In this document: in pieces, positions 35,509 to 43,940 of the stretch
Numbering within the stretch: the first letter of the stretch is position 1
How the letters are laid out: the number at the start of each line of letters is the position of its first letter
Made by a program: the position numbers and the translations under genes
Assembly (NCBI GenBank): GCA_016293805.1
Contig: JAEDDI010000003.1
Coordinates: 1 to 61,942 of the forward strand
DNA length: 61,942 bases
Direction of reading: 5' to 3'
Source of the DNA: Bacillota bacterium
GTDB taxonomy: Bacteria > Bacillota > Clostridia > Peptostreptococcales > Anaerovoracaceae
The notes under the pieces: model-generated
What the model was told of the DNA's origin: nothing
Seen by the model: only the letters and a program-made list of their open reading frames with translations
Databases searched by the model: none

Positions 35509-36456
35509 GTGACCGGAGGACTTGAGAATATACGGCTGTACAGCAAGCTTGATCTGGAGGAATGGATAAGCATACTTTACGAGGTTGACGAGAAGAAAAG
35601 ATTCGGCTCTTCGGCAAGACTTATCGCTTCGGTTATGGGCTCATCCCCTTCTGAACTTGCATACATTGCCAGAAAGGTGGAAAGGACAGGTGTTGACGGA
35701 ATTGAAATGGGTCTTGCATGTCCCATGGGCGAGGGACCTGCTGTGGTTGCGGGAGATCCGGACAAAGTATATGAATATGTAAAGACAGCATGTGACGCGG
35801 TGAGTCTTCCCGTATCGGTCAAGCTGAGTTCATCGTGTGCGAATCTGCCTCTTATCGTCAGGGCATGCATCATGGCGGGCGCGAAGGGCGTAAGCGCCAT
35901 TGACACAGTCAGAGGCATCCTGAGTATAGATATTGAAAATATGAAGGCGGGACTTCCTACGTACGGAGGTTACTCGGGTGCTCCGATACGCCTCATAGGG
36001 CTTTCGACTGTTGCCGGGATTGCCCAGACAAGCAGCATACATGTTGTAGGAATCGGAGGAATAGAGAATTATGTCAATCTGATTGAATACATTATGGCAG
36101 GAGCAAGTGCGGGAGCGGTGGGCACCGGGATTTTGCTCAGGGGATATGATGCTGTAAGTGAGATAGTTGAAGGGTTTGACAGATGGACAGGGGAGCAGGG
36201 AATTGCGGATATTGAAGATATACGGGGTGCAGCTCTTTCATCGCTTCGCTCTTTTGAGGAGCTTAAAGTGGAGAGCAAGGTGGCACAGACCTGCATTACC
36301 TGCCAGGACAGTGAATGCGGTAAATGCGTAAGCTGCTGTCTTGATGATGCCGTAACGTTTGACGGTGTTGTTTCTATTAACAAGGAAAGATGTACAGGAT
36401 GCGGTTTATGCATATCCATATGCCCGGAAAACAGGCTCAGACTGGTCTGGAAATAG
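35509..36456 (+). CDS. PreA/dihydroorotate-dehydrogenase-like flavoprotein, 5'-truncated
   Basis: The frame gives 315 residues from a GTG. It resembles the PreA subunit of dihydropyrimidine dehydrogenase: LIASVMGSSPSELAYIA, EMGLACPMGEG, VSAIDTVRGI, VVGIGGIENY and a C-terminal ferredoxin part with CTGCGLCISICP. Similarity continues in frame upstream to about 35467 (LSPRYEF), without an ATG. About the first 50 residues of a normal PreA, including the first barrel strand, are missing because the lexA terminator lies there. No RBS precedes the GTG. It may be a decaying gene or start at a non-AUG codon after AGGAGAG (35463-35469). A function is therefore uncertain. Confidence 0.6.
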   Translation: MTGGLENIRLYSKLDLEEWISILYEVDEKKRFGSSARLIASVMGSSPSELAYIARKVERTGVDGIEMGLACPMGEGPAVVAGDPDKVYEYVKTACDAVSLPVSVKLSSSCANLPLIVRACIMAGAKGVSAIDTVRGILSIDIENMKAGLPTYGGYSGAPIRLIGLSTVAGIAQTSSIHVVGIGGIENYVNLIEYIMAGASAGAVGTGILLRGYDAVSEIVEGFDRWTGEQGIADIEDIRGAALSSLRSFEELKVESKVAQTCITCQDSECGKCVSCCLDDAVTFDGVVSINKERCTGCGLCISICPENRLRLVWK

Positions 36457-36465
36457 AAAAAAATA

Positions 36466-36494
36466 TGGATATCGGGCTGAGATTTTGGTATAAT
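36466..36494 (+). promoter_or_regulatory. Promoter of the ferritin gene
   Basis: TGGATA (36466-36471) and TATAAT (36489-36494) are 17 nt apart, 37 nt before the ferritin start. This rules out the longer upstream frame. Confidence 0.6.
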
Positions 36495-36530
36495 CTTATA
36501 GGTTATATTTTGATTTTAGGAGGAAAAGCC

Positions 36531-37043
36531 ATGTTATCAAAGAAGGTAGTAGAATTACTTAACGATCAGGTTAATAAGGAGTTTTATTCAGCATATCTTT
36601 ATCTTGATATGTCAAACTATTACAAGAATGAGGGACTTGACGGTTTTGCAAACTGGTACAAAATCCAGGCACAGGAAGAAAGAGACCATGCTGTATTATT
36701 CATAGAGTATCTTCAGCAGAACGGAGAAGCTGTAGTTCTTGAAGCTATAGGAAAGCCGGACAAGGAGTTTTCAAAGTTCACAGATCCTCTTGAAGCCGGA
36801 GCTGAACATGAGAGATTTGTTACAGGTCTTATCCACAACATCTATGCTGCGGCATATGATGAAAAGGATTTCAGAACAATGCAGTTCCTTGACTGGTTTG
36901 TAAAAGAGCAGGCTGAAGAAGAAGAAAACGCTGACGATCTCATCAGAAAGTTCGAACTTTTCGGTGGAGACAGCAAAGGTCTTTACATGCTTGACAACGA
37001 ACTTGCTGCAAGAGTGTATTCAGCGCCATCACTTACAGTTTAA
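36531..37043 (+). CDS. Non-heme ferritin
   Basis: 170 residues, four-helix ferritin fold. Ferroxidase-type residues are seen in NKEFYSAYLYLDMS, QAQEERDHAVLF and VKEQAEEEENADDL. It stores iron and removes Fe(II) in the cytosol. The start is the ATG at 36531 with AGGAGG upstream; 47 further N-terminal codons in the longest frame run through the promoter and the preceding gene. It stands alone between a promoter and a terminator. Confidence 0.93.
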   Translation: MLSKKVVELLNDQVNKEFYSAYLYLDMSNYYKNEGLDGFANWYKIQAQEERDHAVLFIEYLQQNGEAVVLEAIGKPDKEFSKFTDPLEAGAEHERFVTGLIHNIYAAAYDEKDFRTMQFLDWFVKEQAEEEENADDLIRKFELFGGDSKGLYMLDNELAARVYSAPSLTV

Positions 37044-37051
37044 GAACCATG

Positions 37052-37076
37052 CCTCCGTTTTTACGGAGGTTTTTTT
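37052..37076 (+). terminator. Terminator of the ferritin gene
   Basis: CCTCCGT (37052-37058) and ACGGAGG (37063-37069) form a perfect stem with a TTTT loop and seven T residues after it. Confidence 0.92.
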
Positions 37077-37084
37077 AAAAGGTA

Positions 37085-37113
37085 TTGACTGTTAATGGTT
37101 TTTGCTCTATCAT
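37085..37113 (+). promoter_or_regulatory. Promoter of the rib operon
   Basis: TTGACT (37085-37090) and TATCAT (37108-37113) are 17 nt apart. The FMN aptamer begins 22 nt later. Confidence 0.65.
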
Positions 37114-37134
37114 ACTAGTGAACTTAATATTATG

Positions 37135-37246
37135 TCTTCAGGGCAGGGTGAAATTCCCTACCGGCGGTAGAGCCCGCGAACCTAACAAGTTAGGCCGATT
37201 CGGTGAGATTCCGGAGCCGACAGTATAGTCTGGATGGAAGAAGATT
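37135..37246 (+). ncRNA. FMN riboswitch (RFN element)
   Basis: The near-consensus RFN string is easily seen: CAGGGCAGGGTGAAATTCCC at the start, ACCGGCGGTAGAGCCCGCGA, then GATTCGGTGAGATTCCGGAG and GACAGTATAGTCTGGATGG. Closing P1 pairs TCTTC with GAAGA. It binds FMN and lowers expression of the rib genes beginning 136 nt downstream. Two terminator-like hairpins sit between aptamer and ribD. Confidence 0.97.
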
Positions 37247-37282
37247 ATTAGTATCTTAATAGGATATGTTTTTGTGTTTGCT

Positions 37283-37311
37283 CTGAAATGTTGTATGCAT
37301 TTCAGTTTTTT
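37283..37311 (+). terminator. First terminator hairpin of the FMN riboswitch
   Basis: CTGAAATG (37283-37290) pairs with CATTTCAG (37298-37305) and leads into TTTTTT, about 37 nt beyond the aptamer. This is a typical expression platform. Confidence 0.75.
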
Positions 37312-37335
37312 ATTACGCATCTGCAGATTATCTTT

Positions 37336-37360
37336 GCCCTGCTTTTTTGCAGGGCTTTAT
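37336..37360 (+). terminator. Second hairpin before ribD
   Basis: GCCCTGC (37336-37342) and GCAGGGC (37349-37355) form a perfect stem around TTTTTT, followed by TTTATTAATTT. The 5' arm GCCCTG is also complementary to CAGGGC at 37140-37145 in the aptamer, so it might act in switching or as a second check on readthrough. Confidence 0.55.
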
Positions 37361-37381
37361 TAATTTGAAAGAAGGAAAAAA

Positions 37382-38470
37382 ATGGATGAAAGACAATATA
37401 TGGAAAGGGCCATTGAGCTTGCAAGAAAGGGCAGCGGATGGACAAATCCAAATCCAATGGTCGGTGCAGTCATAGTCAGGGACGGAAGGATTATAGGGGA
37501 AGGATATCACATGAAGTACGGTACCCTTCATGCAGAGAGAAATGCCATCGCATCGCTTACAGAGTCAGCTGAGGGAGCAACTATGTATGTCACGCTCGAA
37601 CCATGCTGCCATTACGGCAAGACGCCGCCGTGTACTGAAGCGATTATCGAAAACAGGATTGCAAAGGTTGTTATAGGGTCATCGGATCCCAACCCTCTCG
37701 TTGCAGGCAAGGGAGTAGCAATTCTGCGCGATGCGGGGATAGAGGTTGCCGAAGGTTTCATGAAGGAGGAATGCGACAGGATTAATACTGTATTCTTTCA
37801 CTATATAACCAGAAAGACACCTTACGTGGTCATGAAATATGCGATGACCGCAGACGGCAAGATATGCACCAGGACAGGAGAGTCTAAATGGATTACTTGT
37901 GAGGATTCGAGAAATCTTGTTCAGCTTATGAGGCATAAATACATGGGAATAATGGCAGGAATAGGGACTGTTCTTGCTGATGACCCGATGCTGAACGTGA
38001 GGATTAAAGGATGCAGGAGTCCTGTCAGAATAATATGTGACAGCAGTCTCAGGCTTCCGCCTGAAAGCAGGATTGCAAAAACTGCGGGAGAGTACACTAC
38101 AATTGCAGTCTGTGCAAAGGCAGGCGAAAACAGAGCGCTGCTGGAAGAGATGGGGGTAAAGGTTATACAGTGCCCGGGCGATGATGGAAGAATAGATCTG
38201 AGAAGGCTTATGGTGATTCTCGGAGAGATGGGAATAGACAGTATCCTTCTTGAAGGGGGAGGAACTTTGAACTACAGCGCGCTTGCGGCTGGGATAGTAA
38301 ACGAGATTCAGTGCTTTATAGCGCCGAAGGTGTTTGGTGGAGCTAATGCAAAATCACCTGTGGAAGGAATCGGAATAGAGTTTCCTTCCGAATGCTTTAA
38401 GCTGAAATATGAGAACATGACAAGTATCGGGGATGACATCCTCGTGAGGTATCTTGTCGGGGAGGAATAG
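37382..38470 (+). CDS. ribD: Bifunctional deaminase/reductase RibD
   Basis: 362 residues. The N-terminal zinc deaminase domain has HAERNAI (about 49-55) and PCCHYGKTPPC (about 74-84). The C-terminal reductase domain starts near 145 (PYVVMKYAMTADGKI). It converts diamino-hydroxy-ribosylaminopyrimidine phosphate to amino-ribitylaminouracil phosphate. It is first in the FMN-riboswitch operon; the next start is directly after its stop. The RBS is AAGAAGG. Confidence 0.96.
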   Translation: MDERQYMERAIELARKGSGWTNPNPMVGAVIVRDGRIIGEGYHMKYGTLHAERNAIASLTESAEGATMYVTLEPCCHYGKTPPCTEAIIENRIAKVVIGSSDPNPLVAGKGVAILRDAGIEVAEGFMKEECDRINTVFFHYITRKTPYVVMKYAMTADGKICTRTGESKWITCEDSRNLVQLMRHKYMGIMAGIGTVLADDPMLNVRIKGCRSPVRIICDSSLRLPPESRIAKTAGEYTTIAVCAKAGENRALLEEMGVKVIQCPGDDGRIDLRRLMVILGEMGIDSILLEGGGTLNYSALAAGIVNEIQCFIAPKVFGGANAKSPVEGIGIEFPSECFKLKYENMTSIGDDILVRYLVGEE

Positions 38471-39127
38471 ATGTTTACAGGCATAGTAGAGGAAAAGGGG
38501 AAGATAAAGAGAATAAGTTCCGGAGGTGTTTCGGCTGTTGTAGAGATAAGCGCCTGCAAGGTACTTGAGGGCACTAAGCTGGGAGACAGCATAGCAGTAA
38601 ACGGAATATGCCTTACTGTCACATCAATCGGCAGGGATTTTTTCACTGCAGATGTTATGGCAGAGACAATGAGAAGAACGAGCCTTTCCATGTGCAGGGC
38701 AGGCTCTGAGGTAAATCTCGAAAGAGCTATGGCAGCAGACGGCAGATTCGGAGGCCATATAGTATCAGGACATATAGACGGAACAGGAACAATCGCATCG
38801 ATGAAAAGAGAGGAAAACGCTGTCTGGGTAAAGATAAGCGCCGGAAAACCAATTCTTGATCTGATCGTCGAAAAAGGCTCGATTGCAATAGATGGGATTT
38901 CACTTACTGTTGCGGAGATAACAGAAAGAGATTTTTCTGTTTCTGTAATTCCGCACACAGGGGAAGAAACAATACTGCTGTCAAAGAAACCGGGAGATCC
39001 GGTGAATCTTGAAAATGACATCATAGGGAAATACGTTCAGAAGCTTATGTCAGTATCGTCAGACGATGAAAACTCTGAAAGCGGTATAGGCATATCGATG
39101 GATTTCCTTAGGGAATGCGGATTCTAG
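38471..39127 (+). CDS. ribE: Riboflavin synthase alpha chain
   Basis: 218 residues starting MFTGIVEEKGKIKRI. It has two lumazine-binding repeats, with SIAVNGICLTVT in the first and SIAIDGISLTVAEI in the second, and HIVSGHIDGTG between them. It dismutates two 6,7-dimethyl-8-ribityllumazine molecules into riboflavin. The RBS GGGGAGG lies inside the end of ribD. Confidence 0.96.
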   Translation: MFTGIVEEKGKIKRISSGGVSAVVEISACKVLEGTKLGDSIAVNGICLTVTSIGRDFFTADVMAETMRRTSLSMCRAGSEVNLERAMAADGRFGGHIVSGHIDGTGTIASMKREENAVWVKISAGKPILDLIVEKGSIAIDGISLTVAEITERDFSVSVIPHTGEETILLSKKPGDPVNLENDIIGKYVQKLMSVSSDDENSESGIGISMDFLRECGF

Positions 39128-39144
39128 AAAGAGAGGACTTTAAA

Positions 39145-40365
39145 ATGAAAGAGAGAAAATACAACACAGTTGAAGAGGCGATAGAGGCGTTAAAACAGGG
39201 GAGGATCATCCTGTGCACAGACGATGCCGACAGAGAAAACGAAGGAGATATGATCTGTGCTGCAAGATATGCTACACAGGAGAATATCAATATTATGGCA
39301 GCCAGAGCCAAGGGGCTTATCTGCACACCGATGAGCTATGAGGTTGCACACAGACTTAATCTGCCGCAGATGGTTGAGGAAAACACAGACAATCACAGCA
39401 CAGCCTTTACAGTTTCAATTGACCATATAGATACAACTACAGGAATTTCAGCTGCCGAAAGAGGATATACCATGCGAAAGCTTACAGATCCGGACACAGT
39501 GCCAGATGATCTCAGGAGACCTGGACATGTATTTCCGCTTGTTGCAAGGAAGGGCGGAGTTCTTGTGAGAAACGGGCACACAGAAGCAACAGTAGACCTG
39601 ATGAGACTTGCAGGGCTTGAAGAAATAGGTGTTTGCTGTGAGGTAATGAGGGAAGACGGAACAATGATGAGAACCACAGAACTGTGGGATCTTGCAGATG
39701 AACTTGATCTCAGATTTATCACTATTCAGGATCTTCAGAACTATCTCAGAGAGCATGAAAGCCATGTAATTCGTGAGGCAGAAGCAAACATGCCGACGAA
39801 GTACGGTAATTTTACAGCATACGGCTTTATCAATGATATTACAGGAGAGCACCATGTTGCTCTTGTCAAGGGTGATATCGGTGACGGCGAAAATGTCCTT
39901 ATAAGGGTTCATTCGGAATGTCTTACAGGCGATGTTTTCGGAAGCAGAAGATGTGACTGCGGAGACCAGCTGCAGAGAGCTATGATGCAGATTGAAAAGG
40001 AAGGAAGAGGAATTCTTCTGTATATGAGGCAGGAGGGAAGAGGAATCGGACTCATAAACAAGCTCAAGGCATATCAGCTTCAGGAAAACGGTTATGATAC
40101 AGTTGAAGCGAACCTGGAGCTGGGATTTGCACCGGACCTCAGGGAATACTGGGTAGGAGCGCAGATTCTAAGGAATCTCGGTGTCAGATCAATGAGACTT
40201 CTTACAAACAATCCTGACAAGGTGTACGGGCTTTCGGGATTTGGCCTTTCTATCACAGAGAGAGTTCCGATTGAAATTGAACCTCAGGAGTTTGACAAGC
40301 TTTATCTCAAGGTGAAGAAGACAAAGATGGGACATATTTTCAATGAAATCAGAGTGGATGATTAA
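39145..40365 (+). CDS. ribBA: Bifunctional DHBP synthase/GTP cyclohydrolase II
   Basis: 406 residues from the ATG at 39145 (GAGAGGA upstream); the first ten codons of the longest frame overlap ribE and lack an RBS. The RibB half (about 1-205) has DDADRENEGDMI and RPGHVFPL. The RibA half (about 206-406) has the zinc site SECLTGDVFGSRRCDCGDQL and RQEGRGIGL. It supplies both precursors of riboflavin: DHBP from ribulose-5-phosphate and the pyrimidine from GTP. Confidence 0.96.
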   Translation: MKERKYNTVEEAIEALKQGRIILCTDDADRENEGDMICAARYATQENINIMAARAKGLICTPMSYEVAHRLNLPQMVEENTDNHSTAFTVSIDHIDTTTGISAAERGYTMRKLTDPDTVPDDLRRPGHVFPLVARKGGVLVRNGHTEATVDLMRLAGLEEIGVCCEVMREDGTMMRTTELWDLADELDLRFITIQDLQNYLREHESHVIREAEANMPTKYGNFTAYGFINDITGEHHVALVKGDIGDGENVLIRVHSECLTGDVFGSRRCDCGDQLQRAMMQIEKEGRGILLYMRQEGRGIGLINKLKAYQLQENGYDTVEANLELGFAPDLREYWVGAQILRNLGVRSMRLLTNNPDKVYGLSGFGLSITERVPIEIEPQEFDKLYLKVKKTKMGHIFNEIRVDD

Positions 40366-40383
40366 TTCAGAAGGAGAAAAGAA

Positions 40384-40851
40384 ATGATGAAGAAGATTGA
40401 AGGAAAAGTAGTAGCTAAAAAAGGCATGAAGGTTGCGGTAATAGGAGCGCGTTTCAACGAAATAATAGTAAACAAGCTCGTTGGAGGAGCTGTTGACGGC
40501 CTTGTAAGACATGGAGTAGAAGAGGACAACATAACTATAGCATGGGTACCGGGTGCATTTGAAATTCCACTTGCAGCACAGAAGATGGCAGCTTCCGGAA
40601 AATATGATGCAGTAATCTGCTGCGGTGCTGTAATCCGCGGAGATACATCACATTATGACCTTGTATGTAATGAGGCTGCAAAGGGAATCGCACAGGTTCA
40701 GCTTGCGACAGGAATTCCTGTAATGTTTGGAATTATAACTACAGAAAATATCGAGCAGGCTATAGCAAGAGCAGGAAGCAAGGCAGGAAACAAGGGATAT
40801 GACTGTGCTTTATCGGCTATTGAAATGGTTAATCTTTTTGAGCAGATGTGA
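40384..40851 (+). CDS. ribH: 6,7-dimethyl-8-ribityllumazine synthase
   Basis: 155 residues. Family motifs are GARFNEIIVNKL, WVPGAFEIPLAAQ, GAVIRGDTSHYD and FGIITTENIEQA, with the catalytic His in the DTSHYD segment. It condenses the pyrimidine with DHBP. The RBS is AAGGAG. Its final Met codon abuts the start of the fused HAD-methyltransferase gene, implying translational coupling. Confidence 0.97.
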   Translation: MMKKIEGKVVAKKGMKVAVIGARFNEIIVNKLVGGAVDGLVRHGVEEDNITIAWVPGAFEIPLAAQKMAASGKYDAVICCGAVIRGDTSHYDLVCNEAAKGIAQVQLATGIPVMFGIITTENIEQAIARAGSKAGNKGYDCALSAIEMVNLFEQM

Positions 40852-42122
40852 TTATGAAACCTCTTCTAATATTTGACTACGACGGTACAATCCATAATAC
40901 TATGGGAATCTACGAGCCTGCTTTCAGAAAGACTCAGGCAATGCTGGAAGAAGAGGGACTTCTCAGCCATGAGGATGTGTCATATGACAGAATATCAGGA
41001 TGGCTCGGAATGAACTCTGTTGACATGTGGAATGATTTTGCTCCGGATCTTTCAGAGGATGTGAAGAAGAGAGCGAGCGAAAGTGTCATGAACATGATGT
41101 CTTTTGATATCCTTGAGGGGAAAGCATCCTGGTATGAAGGAGCTTCCGGCCAGCTTGACATTCTGAAGGCCGAAGGTTATACGCTGGTTATTCTCAGCAA
41201 CTGCAGAATCAGCTACAGGGACGCTCACTGGAAAACCTTTGAAATGGATAAATGGTTCGACAGATTTTACGACTGCGAATCATTCGGGTTTAAGCCGAAA
41301 ACAGAGATTGTCAGGACAATACTTGAGGAATACCCTGGAGAGTGCATTGTAATCGGAGACAGAAAAAGCGATCTGGAATGTGCCGTTTCATGCGGAGGAA
41401 GATTTGTAGCATGTCTTTATGGATACGGAAGGGATGGAGAACTTGACGGATCAGATGAATATGCGTATTCTGTATCTGATATTGCAGGCTGCATAGCCAG
41501 GATTGTCCAAAGGGATGAAGATACGAGACTGGGCAATCCGAGAAAACCTACAGGCAGTTTTGGAGTGAAAATGCTTGAGAGGATGAATGAGAGCCACAGC
41601 GCGCTTACCGACTGGGGACTTTCATTTGTAAAGATGGACAAGACAGCAGATGTGCTTGACATTGGGTGCGGCGGTGGAATGACACTTAAAAAACTGTCTG
41701 AGATGACAGAGGGAAGGGTTGTCGGAATTGATTATTCCTGCGATTCTGTAATGAAATCACGTGAAACTGTATGCGGAAAGGCTGAGGTCTTTGAATGTTC
41801 TGTTGAAAGCATGCCTTTTATGGATAACTCTTTTGACAGAATTGTAACAGTTGAGAGTTTCTATTTCTGGCCGGACCCTGCAGAGAATCTGAAAGAGGTG
41901 TTCAGAGTACTGCGTCCGGGCGGTGTTTTTCAGATAATATCGGATACTTATGATAATGGCAGACTCAGTGGAGCTGCCAGAAAGAATGTGCAAAAATACA
42001 ATTTATTTGTTCCAGGACCTGAAAAACTTATGGAAATGCTTGATGATGCGGGATTTACTGATAATAGAATCCATTTGAAGGACGGCACGTCATGGATATG
42101 TTCAGAAAGTGGTAAAAAGTAA
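40848..42122 (+). CDS. HAD phosphatase-SAM methyltransferase fusion at the end of the rib operon
   Basis: 424 residues. Residues about 6-215 form a HAD phosphatase: nucleophile motif FDYDGTIHN (D10/D12), motif II ILSNC, the Lys in FKPKTE, and VIGDRKSDLEC. Residues about 225-424 form a class I methyltransferase with VLDIGCGGGMTLKKL, VVGIDYS and VLRPGGVF. No stop, frameshift or linker artefact is visible. A GTG at 40848 overlaps the ribH stop; the ATG two codons later is equally possible. The rib pathway needs a phosphatase for the RibD product, usually an unlinked HAD enzyme, so this domain is a good candidate. The methyltransferase substrate is unknown. Confidence 0.85.
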   Translation: MIMKPLLIFDYDGTIHNTMGIYEPAFRKTQAMLEEEGLLSHEDVSYDRISGWLGMNSVDMWNDFAPDLSEDVKKRASESVMNMMSFDILEGKASWYEGASGQLDILKAEGYTLVILSNCRISYRDAHWKTFEMDKWFDRFYDCESFGFKPKTEIVRTILEEYPGECIVIGDRKSDLECAVSCGGRFVACLYGYGRDGELDGSDEYAYSVSDIAGCIARIVQRDEDTRLGNPRKPTGSFGVKMLERMNESHSALTDWGLSFVKMDKTADVLDIGCGGGMTLKKLSEMTEGRVVGIDYSCDSVMKSRETVCGKAEVFECSVESMPFMDNSFDRIVTVESFYFWPDPAENLKEVFRVLRPGGVFQIISDTYDNGRLSGAARKNVQKYNLFVPGPEKLMEMLDDAGFTDNRIHLKDGTSWICSESGKK

Positions 42123-42137
42123 TTGTTGTTTGATGGA

Positions 42138-42172
42138 AAAGAGACGGATTTTGTGCAATTGCCGTCTCTTTT
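42138..42172 (+). terminator. Terminator of the rib operon
   Basis: AGAGACGG (42140-42147) pairs with CCGTCTCT (42162-42169) and is followed by TTT. Confidence 0.75.
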
Positions 42173-42181
42173 CATGTGCAG

Positions 42182-42211
42182 AAAAAAAGGAACATCTATG
42201 CCGGATGTTCC
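42182..42211 (-). terminator. Terminator of the sodium:solute symporter gene
   Basis: On the minus strand GGAACATC (42211-42204) pairs with GATGTTCC (42196-42189), followed by seven T residues. It lies about 105 nt past the symporter stop. Confidence 0.8.
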
Positions 42212-42315
42212 CAATTCTGATTATATATGCATATACACGTGCATATTGTTTGCCTGTCTAAATATTATCACAATGAAATAATTTGTAAAGTGATGAATTT
42301 TTTTTAAGTAATGTT

Positions 42316-43779
42316 TTAATTCTCAAGCGCCCTGTTATTGTACTCTTTGCGGTAGTAGGTTATTTTAAGCGATACTGTTGAGCGGCGCGGAAGAGCGAGC
42401 GAAGTGACAGAGAAAATAACTATATTGACTAAAAAACCAATCAGAGCGCATATGCTTGTATCGAGCTGCCCTGTGATGTTGAGCAGGATGAGCGATATCT
42501 CGCCTGAGATAATACCTGCAATTGCAGCTTTGCTGTGAGATCTCTCCCAGAACAGCGCGCCTGCGGTAGGAACCATAAGCTGTGCAGTACCTCCCAGTGC
42601 GAATACCGCCAGGTCGAAAAACCCTTCAGACACCAGCACCATAAACGTGTATGAGATAAGGGAGATTACAATAATACTCCACTTGGCGATGCGCACAAGA
42701 CGTGAATCAGGCGCTGTCTTGTCGATATATCTTCTGTATATATCAAGAGTGAATGTCGATGCAAGTGCATGGACCTGAGAATTGGCAGTAGAAAAAATGG
42801 CTGCAAAAATACCTATTACTATGAATATCGTAAAGAACGGATGAGCAAGTTTTGTCATCAGAACCAGAAGAATCGAGTCTGGTGCTGCTGTGTTTCCTGC
42901 GAGGATGATACATGCGCTTCCTGCAAGGAGAGTCCCAACAGATATTATGGATGTGAAACCAAGAAGGAGCGGAAGAATATTGAAATTGCTCTCGCTTTTT
43001 GCTGAATAGTTTCTTATCCAGAGCTGAGGACCCATGAAAGCACCTATAGGAACAATCATGAAAAGTGAGAACCACATCGGCACCTGTGCATTGTGCATGG
43101 CAACTTTCTCCGGGGATACATCTGCGAGAGTTCTGAAGATATACTCGATGCCGCCGGCTTTTTCAGCAAGGAAAACTCCGGATGCGAGCATGGCTCCGAT
43201 GATGAGAATCATGTAGAATATATCTGTATATGCAACTGCACGAAGGCCTCCTGCCCAGAGGTAGATACAGAGAATGACGAAAAATATGATTCCTGCCATA
43301 TAAGTGGAAACGGTATTTCCGGATATTATCTTGAATACTATTATTGCAGCCACAACCTGAACCTGCATGTATGCAAGTGTTGCGATGATATTGATAGCTG
43401 TTACCAGTATGTTGAGAGTTCTTGAATCGTAGATGTCATCAAAGAAATCCACACTGGTCATATACCCGTGTCTCTTTCCGTAAAACCATATCCTTCTTCC
43501 GACAAGCACAAACAGGATGGCGAAAAGCATATCCCATCCCACAGTTGTCATATAGATAGGGCCCCGCTCATAGAAATACTCTATGCCGCCCATAAATGCG
43601 AAGGCACTCATCCATGTTGCAAAGACTGTAGCATACATTGGCATTATGCCCATCTGTCTGCGCTGCACCATAAAATCGCTGCACGTTAGCACTGAACTGT
43701 TTCTTGCCTTCTCCCCTAGTATCAGGGGGATGAAGGAGAATATGCAGATTATTAAAACTACAATTGAATTTGTTACCAT
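42316..43779 (-). CDS. Sodium:solute symporter (SSS family)
   Basis: 487 residues from the ATG at 43779, with about thirteen hydrophobic segments. It starts MVTNSIVVLIICIFSFIP, and CSDFMVQRRQMG and WMSAFAFMGGIEYFYERGP are typical of SSS/pantothenate- or proline-type symporters. IFAAIFSTANSQVHALAST is the conserved TM8-like segment. The longest frame adds 47 polar N-terminal codons that are unlikely to be real. The substrate is not assignable by eye. A DUF3311-like small protein, a usual companion of SSS carriers, lies 2.6 kb upstream on the same strand. Confidence 0.85.
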   Translation of the reverse strand: MVTNSIVVLIICIFSFIPLILGEKARNSSVLTCSDFMVQRRQMGIMPMYATVFATWMSAFAFMGGIEYFYERGPIYMTTVGWDMLFAILFVLVGRRIWFYGKRHGYMTSVDFFDDIYDSRTLNILVTAINIIATLAYMQVQVVAAIIVFKIISGNTVSTYMAGIIFFVILCIYLWAGGLRAVAYTDIFYMILIIGAMLASGVFLAEKAGGIEYIFRTLADVSPEKVAMHNAQVPMWFSLFMIVPIGAFMGPQLWIRNYSAKSESNFNILPLLLGFTSIISVGTLLAGSACIILAGNTAAPDSILLVLMTKLAHPFFTIFIVIGIFAAIFSTANSQVHALASTFTLDIYRRYIDKTAPDSRLVRIAKWSIIVISLISYTFMVLVSEGFFDLAVFALGGTAQLMVPTAGALFWERSHSKAAIAGIISGEISLILLNITGQLDTSICALIGFLVNIVIFSVTSLALPRRSTVSLKITYYRKEYNNRALEN

Positions 43780-43876
43780 GACATCACCATTTCCTTGTTC
43801 AGTATATTCTAGCACAATATGACAGGAAAAGGGAGTATGAAGATTCAGCAATATATGGAAGCGGATACTGAATCTG

Positions 43877-43905
43877 TTGAAACATCTGACAGTTTTTGAT
43901 AAACT
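43877..43905 (+). promoter_or_regulatory. Possible promoter of the 7TM kinase operon
   Basis: TTGAAA (43877-43882) and TAAACT (43900-43905) are 17 nt apart, 36 nt before the kinase start. The -10 is weak. Confidence 0.35.
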
Positions 43906-43940
43906 TGACTCAAAGAACAATCGGTTAAGGGGACTATCTG

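Noticed and set aside
42225..42246. ATATGCA/TGCATAT inverted repeat downstream of the symporter
   Set aside because: It is AT-rich, lies between two good terminators and adjoins no start codon. It is likely chance, so it is not called as a regulatory site.
43780..43920. 47-codon N-terminal extension of the SSS symporter
   Set aside because: The extension is polar and Cys/His-containing with no RBS. Typical family N-termini start at the ATG at 43779.
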